Of a DNA stretch of 64,000 bases, positions 54,832 to 64,000 are shown piece by piece. The first letter of the stretch is position 1; every line of letters begins with the position of its first letter. Position numbers and translations under genes: made by a program. Under the pieces are notes generated by a model. That model saw only the letters and a program-made list of their open reading frames with translations. It made no database searches and was not told where the DNA came from. The stretch comes from Lactococcus protaetiae (GTDB taxonomy: Bacteria > Bacillota > Bacilli > Lactobacillales > Streptococcaceae): positions 1,984,001-2,048,000 of the forward strand of contig NZ_CP041356.1 in assembly GCF_006965445.1 (NCBI RefSeq). Reading direction: 5' to 3'.

Positions 54832-57800
54832 TCTTTCTCCTTTTGTAATTCTGTTGGGATAACGATATTGAAGAACTCATCATCTTTGAACGAATGAATC
54901 ACATTTCGTGCTATCACTTCTTTTTTAATTTCTTGTGGAAGATTTTCTACAAAATGTTGCTGATTCAAATCTCCACCGAACAAAATTTGGTAGGCATTTT
55001 CTTTTACAGCATTTGTTGTTCCACCATAGCTATTCCCTACACGCGTCATCACATCTGCTACGATAATCTGGATATTTTCCTTATTTAAAGCTAATAGAGA
55101 AATAATCTCATCAGGCTTCAAAGCTACTTTTTCAACAATATCTGCTAACCCGTTGATGAACACAATCAATTTTTTTCCTGTTTTTCCAGAGGATAAAGAC
55201 TGAAGGGCTTCTTTAATATCTGACGACCGTTTGCTCAGTACTTCTTTGTCAAAGTAAAGCACTGCATCATCCGCAGATTTTTCCAAAAGGTTTGTGCTGT
55301 CTAAAATATCAAGCTCTATATCATTATTTAGCGGAATCACCTGTTCTAAAACAAATGGTACTAGAAGTTTGGCTTGTTTCACATTTTCTGAGAAAATGCC
55401 CAATGTTCGTCCCTTGAAAAGTTCAAAATCTTCAAGTTTTGATGTCCCTTTGTTTAATCCCAGATAGATTCTATTTTGTCTGTCTTTTGGCAGATAAGTT
55501 TCGAATACTTCTTGCGTCAATTCCTCTGGCACCATCGGAATTGCATCAGGACGATTTCCTTTCCAATTCTGATTAAGCGTATCAATTTCTTGTGACATAG
55601 CCTCCAACACTTCCATGTCACTCCTACCAGTTGCAGGAAGATAGATTTGAAGTGCCACAGGAAAGTCAAGTTTCATTTGTCCACGTCCGATAACCTCAGT
55701 CTGATCCAGACGATCCCGCCCGAAAAGATTAGAAATTTCATTTTCATCATTCATGAAGAGCGCAATTTTCGTTTGGATATTGCTCATCATATTCATCCGA
55801 ATCGCATTGAATCGCCCTGCGGTCAAAATCAGATAAACACCGACTGCTGCTCCATCTCGCAAGACTTGGATTAGAATTTCGTCTATTTTATCCCGCCGTT
55901 TACTCTGTGCGAGTGCATCATAATTGTCTAACAGATTGACAATAATCGGAAGTTTTTGCTTGGTCTTTTGTTGGTATTGACTAAGTGTCGCTACACCTTC
56001 TTTTTTAAAGGTTTGTTTTCGTTCAGAAAGAATCTTTCGCATTCGATCCAACATTTTAGTAAGTTTTTCGTTTTCTTCAATTGTTACAAGATCTGCTACA
56101 TGTGGTAAATCTTTAAGTGGTAACAAGCCGTTATTACCAAAATCTAGTAAGTTGAATTGAATGTGTTCTGGGGTATTTTGACGTGCCAAATTCATTACAA
56201 TTGTTTGGAGTGTTGTTGATTTACCATAACCTGGACTAGAGAAAATCACAGTGTGACTCGCCTCTATAATATCATAAATATAAACTTCTTGGGACTGCCG
56301 ACTTGGAACATCTAGCAAACCAAGAGGAATTTTTGTATTTCTTTCACTACTTGTCGTAATTTTGGGAGTTACAAGTTGTGTTTCCAAATTAGGTAACCAT
56401 GGTTTTGCAGGAAGTGTTAGGCTTGAATCTTCAAATATTTGTTGAATTCCTTCAATTACTGCTTCTAGTTGCGTAGGTAAGTCACTCGTATCTTGACCTT
56501 GAATAACTTCTTCTCCTGGGTCATAGGCTATTTCTGTTTGCCCTAATTCTGTTACTCTATTGATACGCTCATCAACTGTTTCTGATTTTATAGCATTTGG
56601 ATCATAAGGAATTCCTGCATAACCGCTTTGGAAAAGTTCATAAACTTCATTTTGTCCGACTTTAAGGTAACCACGTCCTGGTTGCGTGATATGTGCTGCA
56701 TCATGTGTTTTAAGGAGTTCGTTAGAATCTTGCTCACTTGCCATTTTAAGAGCAATTTTACTGGTTGAGTTTGCTTCAATCTGGTCGTTAACGACACCTG
56801 ATGGTTTTTGGGTAGCAAGGATTAGATGAACACCTAATGACCGACCGATACGGGCGACAGAGGTTAACTCATCTAGAAATTCTGGAACATTTGATTTTAA
56901 TTCTGCGAATTCATCAGAAACTAAAATCAGATGTGGAATTGGCTGTTCTGGGTACTTCACATCAGGTTTTGGGTTTAAACGACTCTTATAGAGACTCATA
57001 TAACCGTTGATATTATTTACACCAAACTTTGCAAATTCCTTCATACGTTTGTCGAGTTCTGCCTTGATTGAAGCAAGCGCACGCGCTGTTCCTGCACCGT
57101 CTAAATTAGTAATTGAGCCCATGAAATGAGGCAAACCTGCTAGTGTATTTGCAATCCCTCCACCTTTCCAGTCAATGATAAGCATACCAATATCTTCTGG
57201 AGAAAAATTGATTGCAAGTCCAATCAAATATGTGGTTAGAAATTCTGATTTACCAGAACCTGTAGTCCCACCTACTAACGCATGGGGACCATGAACCCGT
57301 TCATGCAAATCCCAATACATATATTCTTTTTTTCCACGCCAACCAATTAATGATTTAATGGATTTATTTGGTTCTGCTTTTTCCCAACGTTCGTTGATTG
57401 ACAAGTCTTCAATTGTCTTAACTTCGTATTGTTCAAGCAATGAGAGGCTTTCAGGAATCGCATTTTTTTCAACTTCGACGTGTTCTAGATTTGAAAGGAG
57501 ACGTAGACTCTTTTCAATATTTGAGAGGGAATCATAGGGTTCAAATGATTTAGCAACATGGACATTATTGTCATTGATGATTTCACCTGCACTTTGATTT
57601 TTATATTCAACAAGTGCTGTAACTGTTTCGGGAAGAAGTTTTTGATCTTCTTTTGCCCAAATAACAGTCACTCCCAAGTTACTCATATCTTCTGCGAGAA
57701 ATTCATTAATTCCATGTCCAGCAAGATAGGAATCATCAAAAATAGTCAGTATATAATGTGGACTGAATTGAGGTTTTTCTTTTCCCGCATCTTGTAGAAC

Positions 57801-59300
57801 TTGTTTGCGCTTATTTAAGAGTTGATAAAAGCTACTTAGCACGATATCGCGTGTTTTGGCATTATGAATAAGACCACGCATTCCTAATTCTTGTAACTTA
57901 AAGTGTGGAAGAACTCTCCATGAACCCCAATCTTTTTTATAATTTTTTTCTGGAACAAGGCTGATAAAGTTAACATCACGATAAGAATGGAAGAAAGCGA
58001 CTTGAAGCAATAGGTTAGAAACAGCTGTTTTGAGAACAGGGTAAGTCCCAACTAATCCTAGCGTTTGTGTCGCTAAATTTAATGTGGTAGGAACATCACG
58101 CTGAGTAGAATAATACTCTATAAGTTTCTTTACTCGAAGTGTATTCTCATCTGTGTCACGTTCATTCAAATCTGAATCAATCTTTAGGTAAGAGGGTTGG
58201 TTGCCCTCTCCCAAAGAGATTTCTAAGAAATCTTTATTATTTGCCATACGTTCATAGATGCGAGAATTATAGGTACTAATCATTTCGGTTAAAGCTTCTG
58301 GTGAAGGATTTCTGAAGTTTAAAACTTTTGTTTCTTCGGTATATTTTCTCGAAATCTCCGCATTAGTATTTGTCAGATAGAAATCATAATTTTCTTTGCC
58401 ATTTTTCTCTTCGATTTTTCTTTCTTTTTTCTCATTGATGTATTGAGAAACTGTAAAAGTCGCTGTGATGATGCTCATGAACCCCATTCCTAGCATCATA
58501 AGTGGATTTCTTCCTGAGAGTACACTCGTTATACCTGTAACTGCAAGCATTCCAATGGGAGGGAGAATAGCTTTTAATATTCCATTTTTATTAGCTTTTT
58601 GTGGTGCCTCAATTTTTTGAATTTTGAATTTGTCTTCTGGTGGTTCTAAATGAACTCTGGGACTTCTTCTATATTTCGGAAAGTCCTCTGGAAATTCCAT
58701 AGCTTGTGACTGTCTCAAAAAATGGCGCTTTGCAAAAGTCACATGATTTGAGAAGTTGGTAATTTTCCACTGTGTCGGGCGTTTTTCAAGCAAAAAATCA
58801 GGAGTTAAAATCTGAAAGCCTGCTTGTATTCCCTTGATGTAATGATGCCCTTTCAATAGGACATTATTGAAGTAGAGAAAATCTTCCTTTGCATCCACAC
58901 TAAAACTATCTTTGTGAATAACAACTTGGTTGTTTCCTTGTGTTTTGAAACTTGCAATCTCATCTGAACCAATAACGAAGTGTTCTTCTTCATTAATAAT
59001 AAAGAAAGTTGTTTCTGAATTTTGTGGGGAAATCACGAAAACTTCAAGATCATCTAGATTTTCTAACTTGGAGTACCCTGTAGGGATTGTGTTTCCATTA
59101 ATAAATAATTCATCGTTAAAGCTACTAAAAACTTTGTCTTGATGAGTTACAGATGGTCGATGTTCTGATAAAGTAATGGTGTGGAGCTGGTTGCTTAAAA
59201 GATAAATCACAAAAAGAGTATCGCTTGCGTCTAAGCGATTGTCTAGAAAAAGCTGCTGTTCTTTTGCTTCTTCTATAATTTCAAATCCTATATCACTCAT
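54828..59300 (-). CDS. essC: type VII secretion ATPase EssC
   Basis: The 1490-residue protein has two N-terminal FHA-like domains (about residues 1-200) and two helices near 240-285. It then has three FtsK/SpoIIIE ATPase domains: D1 with Walker [11 protein letters not shown] near residue 678 and an LVSDEF Walker B, D2 with SSPGYGKST near 1023, and D3 from about 1290, which lacks a clear Walker A. It is the motor and substrate receptor of T7SSb. The D3 C-terminus usually matches the cargo set; a fragment of this region lies at 45528. An AGGGGAG site precedes the ATG, 9 bp from essB. Confidence 0.95.
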   Translation of the reverse strand: MSDIGFEIIEEAKEQQLFLDNRLDASDTLFVIYLLSNQLHTITLSEHRPSVTHQDKVFSSFNDELFINGNTIPTGYSKLENLDDLEVFVISPQNSETTFFIINEEEHFVIGSDEIASFKTQGNNQVVIHKDSFSVDAKEDFLYFNNVLLKGHHYIKGIQAGFQILTPDFLLEKRPTQWKITNFSNHVTFAKRHFLRQSQAMEFPEDFPKYRRSPRVHLEPPEDKFKIQKIEAPQKANKNGILKAILPPIGMLAVTGITSVLSGRNPLMMLGMGFMSIITATFTVSQYINEKKERKIEEKNGKENYDFYLTNTNAEISRKYTEETKVLNFRNPSPEALTEMISTYNSRIYERMANNKDFLEISLGEGNQPSYLKIDSDLNERDTDENTLRVKKLIEYYSTQRDVPTTLNLATQTLGLVGTYPVLKTAVSNLLLQVAFFHSYRDVNFISLVPEKNYKKDWGSWRVLPHFKLQELGMRGLIHNAKTRDIVLSSFYQLLNKRKQVLQDAGKEKPQFSPHYILTIFDDSYLAGHGINEFLAEDMSNLGVTVIWAKEDQKLLPETVTALVEYKNQSAGEIINDNNVHVAKSFEPYDSLSNIEKSLRLLSNLEHVEVEKNAIPESLSLLEQYEVKTIEDLSINERWEKAEPNKSIKSLIGWRGKKEYMYWDLHERVHGPHALVGGTTGSGKSEFLTTYLIGLAINFSPEDIGMLIIDWKGGGIANTLAGLPHFMGSITNLDGAGTARALASIKAELDKRMKEFAKFGVNNINGYMSLYKSRLNPKPDVKYPEQPIPHLILVSDEFAELKSNVPEFLDELTSVARIGRSLGVHLILATQKPSGVVNDQIEANSTSKIALKMASEQDSNELLKTHDAAHITQPGRGYLKVGQNEVYELFQSGYAGIPYDPNAIKSETVDERINRVTELGQTEIAYDPGEEVIQGQDTSDLPTQLEAVIEGIQQIFEDSSLTLPAKPWLPNLETQLVTPKITTSSERNTKIPLGLLDVPSRQSQEVYIYDIIEASHTVIFSSPGYGKSTTLQTIVMNLARQNTPEHIQFNLLDFGNNGLLPLKDLPHVADLVTIEENEKLTKMLDRMRKILSERKQTFKKEGVATLSQYQQKTKQKLPIIVNLLDNYDALAQSKRRDKIDEILIQVLRDGAAVGVYLILTAGRFNAIRMNMMSNIQTKIALFMNDENEISNLFGRDRLDQTEVIGRGQMKLDFPVALQIYLPATGRSDMEVLEAMSQEIDTLNQNWKGNRPDAIPMVPEELTQEVFETYLPKDRQNRIYLGLNKGTSKLEDFELFKGRTLGIFSENVKQAKLLVPFVLEQVIPLNNDIELDILDSTNLLEKSADDAVLYFDKEVLSKRSSDIKEALQSLSSGKTGKKLIVFINGLADIVEKVALKPDEIISLLALNKENIQIIVADVMTRVGNSYGGTTNAVKENAYQILFGGDLNQQHFVENLPQEIKKEVIARNVIHSFKDDEFFNIVIPTELQKEKD

Positions 59301-59309
59301 AAACTCCCC

Positions 59310-60425
59310 TTATTTTCCAAGGTCTTTGGTTAGCTCTTGAATTTGTTTGTTGTATTTATCTAAGAGCTGTTGTTTTTTGGCACCGTTCATTGTTGTGTTC
59401 AATTTTGTTGCTTCATAAAGATTGGTGTAAGCCAACAAGGTTAACTGTTTATCACCCAAATTTTGCGCCAGATTAAGTGCTTGGTTAAAGTCACCTCGTC
59501 CTGTATAAACCCAATAGTTCAATGTGTTATTGTCTGATTTTGTTGAAACATTATTCAAGATTGACTGCTTTTGACTCATTGATAAATCTGATAAGTTAAC
59601 TGAACTGACTGCCAAAATGTAACGTGCTGATTTTGGTAATTGGCTTGGCGAATAGCTTTGTAAATCTGTTTGAGTTTGGGCATAATTATTTGTCAAAAAA
59701 TCAGTTTGCGCTGTAATAACCGCATTCTGCTTTTGATTATTACTGTAGTATGAATAAGTGAACCAGCCTAATACAAGCGCTAAAATGATGGCAAAAATTC
59801 CAAAATATTTAAAGAAACGATAGCGTCCTTTGGAGACAAAAGTCAATTTTTGATTAACTTTTACCGTTTCTTTTTCTACTTCTTGGTTAATGAAGCTCGT
59901 AATCTCTGAGATGGTATTAAAATCATTGATTGTCTGAGTAAATTTATCGTTCACCGAACGGGTACTTGCGACAAATGCTTCAAAAGAGCTTTTGGAATTG
60001 AAGATATTAAAAATAAGAGCTTTATAAGAATTTATAAATTCAATTGAAGTCATTTCGTTTGGTACAATTAAACCTTTTAAACCGAAGTGAACTACAAAAA
60101 GTGTCTCACCTTCAAGCATTATATTCTTAGGATGAATGAAAGGAATATCAAATTGATTTACCAAATCTGCCAAAGATGAAAGTTTTTGTGCAAGTTTTAG
60201 TTTTTCAAGACGTGATTTTGTATTTTGGATGGCAGTTGCCAAACTTTTTGCATTTTCAGGAATGGAATAAGAAAGCACCCATGATTCATTTTCTTCTTTA
60301 ACATTGACATTGTCGGGAAGTTCTTTAAGAGCTTCTTCTTTAAATTGTGTGCTTGTTAATCGAACTTGAAGAATATTTTTGTTTCTTTCAAGTTCAAAAT
60401 GTTCACTACCATTAGATACTTTCAT
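59310..60425 (-). CDS. essB: type VII secretion protein EssB
   Basis: The 371-residue protein has a cytoplasmic pseudokinase-like N-terminal domain (about residues 1-195, including the FIHPKNIML remnant of a catalytic loop), a single helix (about 201-223) and an extracellular helical domain with TPR-like repeats. EssB is a membrane core subunit of T7SSb. It overlaps esaB by 14 bp. Confidence 0.93.
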   Translation of the reverse strand: MKVSNGSEHFELERNKNILQVRLTSTQFKEEALKELPDNVNVKEENESWVLSYSIPENAKSLATAIQNTKSRLEKLKLAQKLSSLADLVNQFDIPFIHPKNIMLEGETLFVVHFGLKGLIVPNEMTSIEFINSYKALIFNIFNSKSSFEAFVASTRSVNDKFTQTINDFNTISEITSFINQEVEKETVKVNQKLTFVSKGRYRFFKYFGIFAIILALVLGWFTYSYYSNNQKQNAVITAQTDFLTNNYAQTQTDLQSYSPSQLPKSARYILAVSSVNLSDLSMSQKQSILNNVSTKSDNNTLNYWVYTGRGDFNQALNLAQNLGDKQLTLLAYTNLYEATKLNTTMNGAKKQQLLDKYNKQIQELTKDLGK

Positions 60426-60684
60426 TCATATACTCCTGTTTTTCTTGGATAGGAATAAGGCAAAATATGTCACCATTTCCTATGGGTAAATCTTTGATGA
60501 GATCTGTGTCATCTATTTTTATTGGTTTATCTTTTAATTCAAGCGTCCAGTGCTTAGGAAGTCGTGCTCCTTCTAATGCTTTATGCATTAATTCTACAAA
60601 CCGGCCGAAAGTTACTTCCGTAGGAATTTGGAAGTCTACTTGTTGCTCCATAAATTCAATACTGATATCAATCCGCATACTCAT
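60412..60684 (-). CDS. esaB: ubiquitin-like protein EsaB (YukD family)
   Basis: The 90-residue beta-grasp protein (MRIDISIEFMEQQVDFQIP, ending GDIFCLIPI) matches YukD/EsaB, a cytoplasmic T7SSb component that modulates secretion. The ATG at 60684 with AAGGAG upstream was chosen over a longer frame starting inside essA. The ATG overlaps the essA stop as ATGA. Confidence 0.92.
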   Translation of the reverse strand: MSMRIDISIEFMEQQVDFQIPTEVTFGRFVELMHKALEGARLPKHWTLELKDKPIKIDDTDLIKDLPIGNGDIFCLIPIQEKQEYMNESI

Positions 60685-61151
60685 CGTTTTCTCCTTATAC
60701 TCCTTTTTGCATTTTTTCGTCCTAATAAAACTGCTAAAAATATTAGTGGAAAAGCAATAATAAATATTATCCAATAAGCAATCGTTGTCTTGGAATGATT
60801 ATCGTTCTTATTTGATGAAATCACTTGTGGTTGATAATCAACAAAAAGCTGCTTTACTATCTTGGTTGTATTGGTATTATAAAGAATATTATTGGACGTA
60901 TCCGAGAAGTTAAGGAACTCCTTTTGTTTAGAGATATCATCTTTTTCTTGTGCTTTAGCAACTTTTTCTATTTCTGGGGTAAAGAGTTGGCTGCGTATTG
61001 GAAAATCGCTCGCTGTTCCACCGCCATCTGAGTTTGTAATGACATTAGGATTAAGTTGAAGGCTGCCGTTATCATCCGCAAAGCTTTGAGCACTTCCTGC
61101 TAAAAGGGAGCTAAATGCAATACCAAGTATTATTAATTGTCTTTTTTTCAT
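60681..61151 (-). CDS. essA: type VII secretion protein EssA
   Basis: The 156-residue protein has an N-terminal signal-like helix (LIILGIAFSSLLAG), an extracellular middle and one C-terminal helix (IAYWIIFIIAFPLIFLAVLL) with a basic end. This is the EssA arrangement. The ATG at 61151 follows AAAAGG closely; a TTG five codons upstream is less likely. A hairpin lies between it and esxA. Confidence 0.85.
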   Translation of the reverse strand: MKKRQLIILGIAFSSLLAGSAQSFADDNGSLQLNPNVITNSDGGGTASDFPIRSQLFTPEIEKVAKAQEKDDISKQKEFLNFSDTSNNILYNTNTTKIVKQLFVDYQPQVISSNKNDNHSKTTIAYWIIFIIAFPLIFLAVLLGRKNAKRSIRRKR

Positions 61152-61162
61152 AGGCCTTTTAA

Positions 61163-61191
61163 CCAAAAAGACGCCACAAAAAGTAGCGTCT
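61163..61191 (-). terminator. attenuator-like hairpin between esxA and essA
   Basis: On the minus strand GACGCTAC pairs with GTGGCGTC around TTTTT and is followed by TTTTTGG. It should let part of the transcripts end after esxA, giving more EsxA than machine subunits. Confidence 0.7.
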
Positions 61192-61202
61192 AAATTGATG
61201 AA

Positions 61203-61493
61203 TTAGAAACCGAAGCTTTGAGCGTCTTGTGCATCACGTTCGGCAACAGTATCTGCATATTTATTCAATTGTTGATTGACGCTTTCCAAAAGATTTTCGA
61301 ATTGAACAACGCTTTGATGGAGTTGGTTGTATTGTTCCAAGTATGCTTGGAAAGCTTGACCTTTCCATTCTTCAGCGATTGTATTATTCATTGAATTTAC
61401 TTTTTGAATCGCTTGTTCAATTTCTTCTTTAGCTTGCACATAGACTTGTGCTTGGCTCTTTAGCTCTTCTGGGGTTACTGAAATTTGTGCCAT
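61203..61493 (-). CDS. esxA: WXG100 protein EsxA
   Basis: The 96-residue helical hairpin protein has the turn motif WKG (EEWKGQAF, about residue 43) and the C-terminal YADTVAERD segment with a YxxxD/E-type export signal (here YADTVAE). It is the small secreted substrate and core partner of T7SSb. An AAAGGAG site precedes the start. It is the first gene of the locus, downstream of a 480-bp gap. Confidence 0.95.
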   Translation of the reverse strand: MAQISVTPEELKSQAQVYVQAKEEIEQAIQKVNSMNNTIAEEWKGQAFQAYLEQYNQLHQSVVQFENLLESVNQQLNKYADTVAERDAQDAQSFGF

Positions 61494-61976
61494 AATAATT
61501 TCTCCTTTTGGATGATATATATTTATATTGTGTTACCATTATTACTGCGTCCACGTGAGTTTGTGGACAATTCCCTATGTTTGGGATGATAAATTAACTT
61601 TCAATGATTAGAAGATTAGAAAGTACTTATCTTATATTTTCAATTTTATCATCTTTAGAATACGCTGTCAAGAAATTGTAGACATTATTTAATCTATGAA
61701 ACACAAAAATTGAGATTTAGTTGTCTTTTTATATGATTTTCACGGTTTTAATGTAGTGTAGCTGACATTTTAGGTTTTCATTCTCATAATTTTCTTGTTT
61801 GTTAAGCGATGTAATAAAAGAAAAGACCCGATACGTTTTTGTGCATTTAGAAACAAATCATTAATGAATCACGTTGTGTTTTTTGCCGATAAATTCAGAG
61901 CAGAGGGTTGTTCTGCTCTTCTAATAAAGGAGTGTAGAAGAAATTGTTTTAGTGATATTCGTGCTATAATTGGAGA
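61494..61976. promoter_or_regulatory. divergent region upstream of the T7SS locus
   Basis: The region is AT-rich and separates esxA from the phosphoesterase gene. An inverted repeat GTCCAC-N8-GTGGAC lies at about 61552-61571, between possible promoter elements of esxA, and could be an operator. A second hairpin, AGAGCAGA...TTCTGCTCT, at about 61899-61920 precedes the phosphoesterase gene. No gene was recognised. Confidence 0.45.
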
Positions 61977-62876
61977 ATGAATTTAGATAAAAGATTAGCT
62001 GTTATATCAGATTTTCACATGGATATTAATCAATTCTCAAGGGATGAGCTAGATATTTTTCTGTCAGTGCTGACAGAACTCGCTATTACTGATATACATT
62101 TTGCTGGAGATATTTCTAATACGTTTCGTTCGTTGACTGTTCCTTTTTTGCAACAATTGGCTACTGACAGGAATCTGTCAGTGACTTATAATCTTGGAAA
62201 TCATGATATGGTTGGTTTGTCAGAAAAAGAAATTTCCGAGCATGATTTTCAGGTAAAAATGTTTGGTAAAACTGCTTTTGTAAGTTTTCACGGATGGTAT
62301 GATTATTCATTTCTTAGAGGCAATTTTGATGTCAAAAAGGTGGTTGCTTTTAAAAATTCTTTTTATTTTGACCGAAAGATTAAACGAGCATTTGATGATG
62401 TAAAAACAACTGAACTGATACTGACAAAACTCGAAAATTTGCTGACAGAACTGTCAGTGCAAGCTGATGTGGAGAGAATTATTGTCAGTACACACTTTGT
62501 TCCTCATCAGCATTTTATTATCAACACACGTTATGAAAAATTTGCCAGATTCAATGCTTATCTGGGTTCACAGCATTTTCATGAGATTTTTTTGAAATTT
62601 CCTAAAGTGTCTGATGTCATCTTTGGACATATTCATCATCGAATGATGGTTGTCAGTACTGACAAAATCAATTATCATGCACGTCCGCTTGGGTATACTT
62701 ATGAATGGGAAATGGTCAGTCAATTTTTGGAGCTTTACCCACAGTACAAAATTCCTGAAATTTGGCATTTGCGTAAGCGTTATCAGGAAATTAAAGATTT
62801 ACCTGAATGGAAAGAATTTCGTAAGCAACATCTTGCTGACGAATTTTTGTCAGCACTGACCATATTTGATTTTTGA
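61977..62876 (+). CDS. calcineurin-like metallophosphoesterase (TIGR03729-like)
   Basis: The 299-residue protein has the metal motifs ISDFHMD, FAGDIS, LGNHDM, STHFVPH and FGHIHH of calcineurin-like phosphoesterases. The substrate is unknown. Several stretches (SVLTELAIT, TDRNLSV, LTELSVQ, VSTDKI) are encoded by CTGTCAG/CTGACAG palindromes, at least five within one gene. The stop codon lies at the edge of a mobile repeat. Confidence 0.88.
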   Translation: MNLDKRLAVISDFHMDINQFSRDELDIFLSVLTELAITDIHFAGDISNTFRSLTVPFLQQLATDRNLSVTYNLGNHDMVGLSEKEISEHDFQVKMFGKTAFVSFHGWYDYSFLRGNFDVKKVVAFKNSFYFDRKIKRAFDDVKTTELILTKLENLLTELSVQADVERIIVSTHFVPHQHFIINTRYEKFARFNAYLGSQHFHEIFLKFPKVSDVIFGHIHHRMMVVSTDKINYHARPLGYTYEWEMVSQFLELYPQYKIPEIWHLRKRYQEIKDLPEWKEFRKQHLADEFLSALTIFDF

Positions 62877-63230
62877 TTGAAGTGATTATTTCATTGGTGG
62901 ACCCACCAATGATAGGGCACAACCTCACATCAAAGATATGAGGTCCTTCGTTATCCATTCGCTCTATCTCCGCTTCGCTACACTGTCGATTTCACTAAGC
63001 CACTAAAGTGGCAAGTTCAAATCGCAATCAACTAAAGTCGCAGGGCGAAGCAGAGCTTGCTATTTCGCCTTATCACTTTGCCTTTTGCTCTTACTGCTTT
63101 AGGCAGGACAGCGTAGACCGTTCGTAGAACGGCGTGCGGAGCACGTAGCGAGTTGCGACAGCGCAGTGAAACGGAGATAGAGCGAATGAACAGCGTATCC
63201 CAAAGGGCAGAGATCGCACGCACTTGCTAG
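62877..63230 (-). repeat. type A IS200/IS605-like element, inverted
   Basis: On the minus strand the left flank is TTTAAC, the left end CTAGCAAGTGCGTGC and the right end AATCACTTCAATC, preceded by a TTGGTGG/CCACCAA hairpin. The palindromic interior resembles other copies but is partly deleted. It fills the gap before the small membrane gene. Confidence 0.75.
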
Positions 63231-63273
63231 GTTAAATGCTTGACAATTTTATTCAAAAATTTATAATAGCAGA

Positions 63274-63522
63274 ATGAAATACTTTATTGGTGGTTTAACT
63301 TGGCGCCTTATTGCCTTTTGTCTTGCAACGTATGTTCTTTTGCATCCTACTTTGATTGCTTTTCTTTATGCAAATAATCCTCATTTCGATGTTCAGCGCG
63401 GTGGAAAATTAGGAGTTTTTATCACTTTTTTACTTGTCGCTACTTATTTTGGGCGTGATATTATCCTCATGATTCATGATAAATTTTTGGAAAGTCGTAA
63501 AAATTCTTCTGATAAGCAGTGA
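63274..63522 (+). CDS. small two-helix membrane protein of unknown function
   Basis: The 82-residue protein has two hydrophobic segments (about residues 8-32 and 45-68) and a basic end. It has no recognised domain. A weak ribosome site precedes it and a DUF402 gene follows about 115 bp later. The coding case rests on composition and an orderly helix pattern. Confidence 0.5.
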   Translation: MKYFIGGLTWRLIAFCLATYVLLHPTLIAFLYANNPHFDVQRGGKLGVFITFLLVATYFGRDIILMIHDKFLESRKNSSDKQ

Positions 63523-63636
63523 TGTCAGGTTTTACAAGCGGAAGATTTTTCTGTGACATTCTGAACTTACAATTTTCTCAAAAATATGATAAAATAATAA
63601 ACGAGAACTTTGAATTGAGAAAGTTGGTACAGCTCC

Positions 63637-64000
63637 TTGAAAATACCAAAAGAAGGCGACTTTATCACGATTCAAAGCTATAAACATGATGGGAGCCTGC
63701 ATCGCACTTGGCGCGATACAATGGTTCTGAAAACAAATGAAAATTCAATTATTGGGGTGAATGACCACACGCTCGTGACCGAGAGCGACGACCGCCGTTG
63801 GGTGACACGTGAGCCTGCGATTGTTTATTTCCACAAAAAGTTTTGGTTTAACATCATTGCTATGATTCGTGAGGAAGGCGTCAGCTACTACTGCAATCTA
63901 GCGAGTCCCTTCGTCCTTGATAACGAAGCGCTGAAATACATTGATTACGACCTTGATGTGAAAGTCTTCAAAGACGGTGAAAAAAAGCTGCTTGACGTTG
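63637..64000 (+). CDS. DUF402 nucleoside tri/diphosphate phosphatase-like protein, 5' part
   Basis: The gene runs off the right edge after about 121 codons. The frame ([54 protein letters not shown]) matches the DUF402/UPF0374 family, which includes nucleotide phosphatases with a conserved Tyr-Cys-Asn and Asp-Tyr-Asp-Leu-Asp core. The start is probably TTG at 63637, the only start after an in-frame stop; no clear ribosome site is visible. Confidence 0.82.
   Translation, partial: MKIPKEGDFITIQSYKHDGSLHRTWRDTMVLKTNENSIIGVNDHTLVTESDDRRWVTREPAIVYFHKKFWFNIIAMIREEGVSYYCNLASPFVLDNEALKYIDYDLDVKVFKDGEKKLLDV

Noticed and set aside
61795-61980. 61-residue frame upstream of the phosphoesterase gene
   Set aside because: No ribosome site or recognisable protein; it spans a hairpin-rich leader.

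Overview
The window looks like a piece of a low-GC Firmicute chromosome of the family Streptococcaceae, most probably a Lactococcus. This rests on gene content and neighbourhoods (prfB-ftsE-ftsX, parE/parC near plsY, nrdHI-nrdE-nrdF, ppx-ppk, lspA-rluD, a DUF402 phosphatase gene at the right edge) and on protein style. No database search was possible, so the species is not fixed. No rRNA, tRNA or CRISPR array was recognised.

Layout. 0-10 kb (minus strand): a two-component system with a DUF2127 membrane protein, two COG4705-type membrane proteins, and an envelope glycosylation set (two polytopic GT-C-like proteins and a bactoprenol-linked GT2). 10-26 kb (mostly minus): rluD, lspA, two tandem O6-alkylguanine methyltransferases, an NlpC/P60 protein, a CHY zinc protein, birA and bioY with a BirA-type operator, parC, an ElaA-type acetyltransferase, a DnaQ-type exonuclease and parE. 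26-32 kb (plus): plsY, nrdH, nrdI, nrdE, nrdF. 32-42 kb (minus): a two-gene poly-N-acetylglucosamine synthase, ftsX, ftsE, prfB, ppk, ppx, queG. 42-61.5 kb (minus): a complete type VIIb secretion (T7SSb/Ess) locus. 62-64 kb (plus): a metallophosphoesterase, a small membrane protein and the start of a DUF402 gene.

The T7SSb locus reads esxA, essA, esaB, essB, essC, then cargo modules, and finally esaA beside a terminator. Module 1 is DUF4176, Lap1-like (DUF3130), Lap2-like (DUF3958), LXG toxin, DUF443-like immunity. Modules 2 and 3 reuse an almost identical LXG N-terminus with other C-terminal domains. A fourth module survives only as fragments. Two toxins end in glycine-rich membrane-type domains paired with DUF443-like proteins. 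The third has a long Gly/Ala-rich C-terminus followed by three unassigned genes.

Two general signals run through the window. First, many short mobile repeats: a family with fixed left flanks TTTAAC or TTTATC and no target duplication, resembling non-autonomous IS200/IS605-type elements (one copy interrupts an ORF that becomes whole when exactly 125 bp are removed); a 455-bp inverted-repeat element; a third repeat family; and very many CTGTCAG palindromes, some translated inside proteins. Second, 18 apparent one-base deletions, 17 of them in G/C runs, break eleven genes including the normally essential parE and ftsX. Restoring each base gives full-length proteins, so these are better explained as homopolymer errors in the sequence than as pseudogenes.
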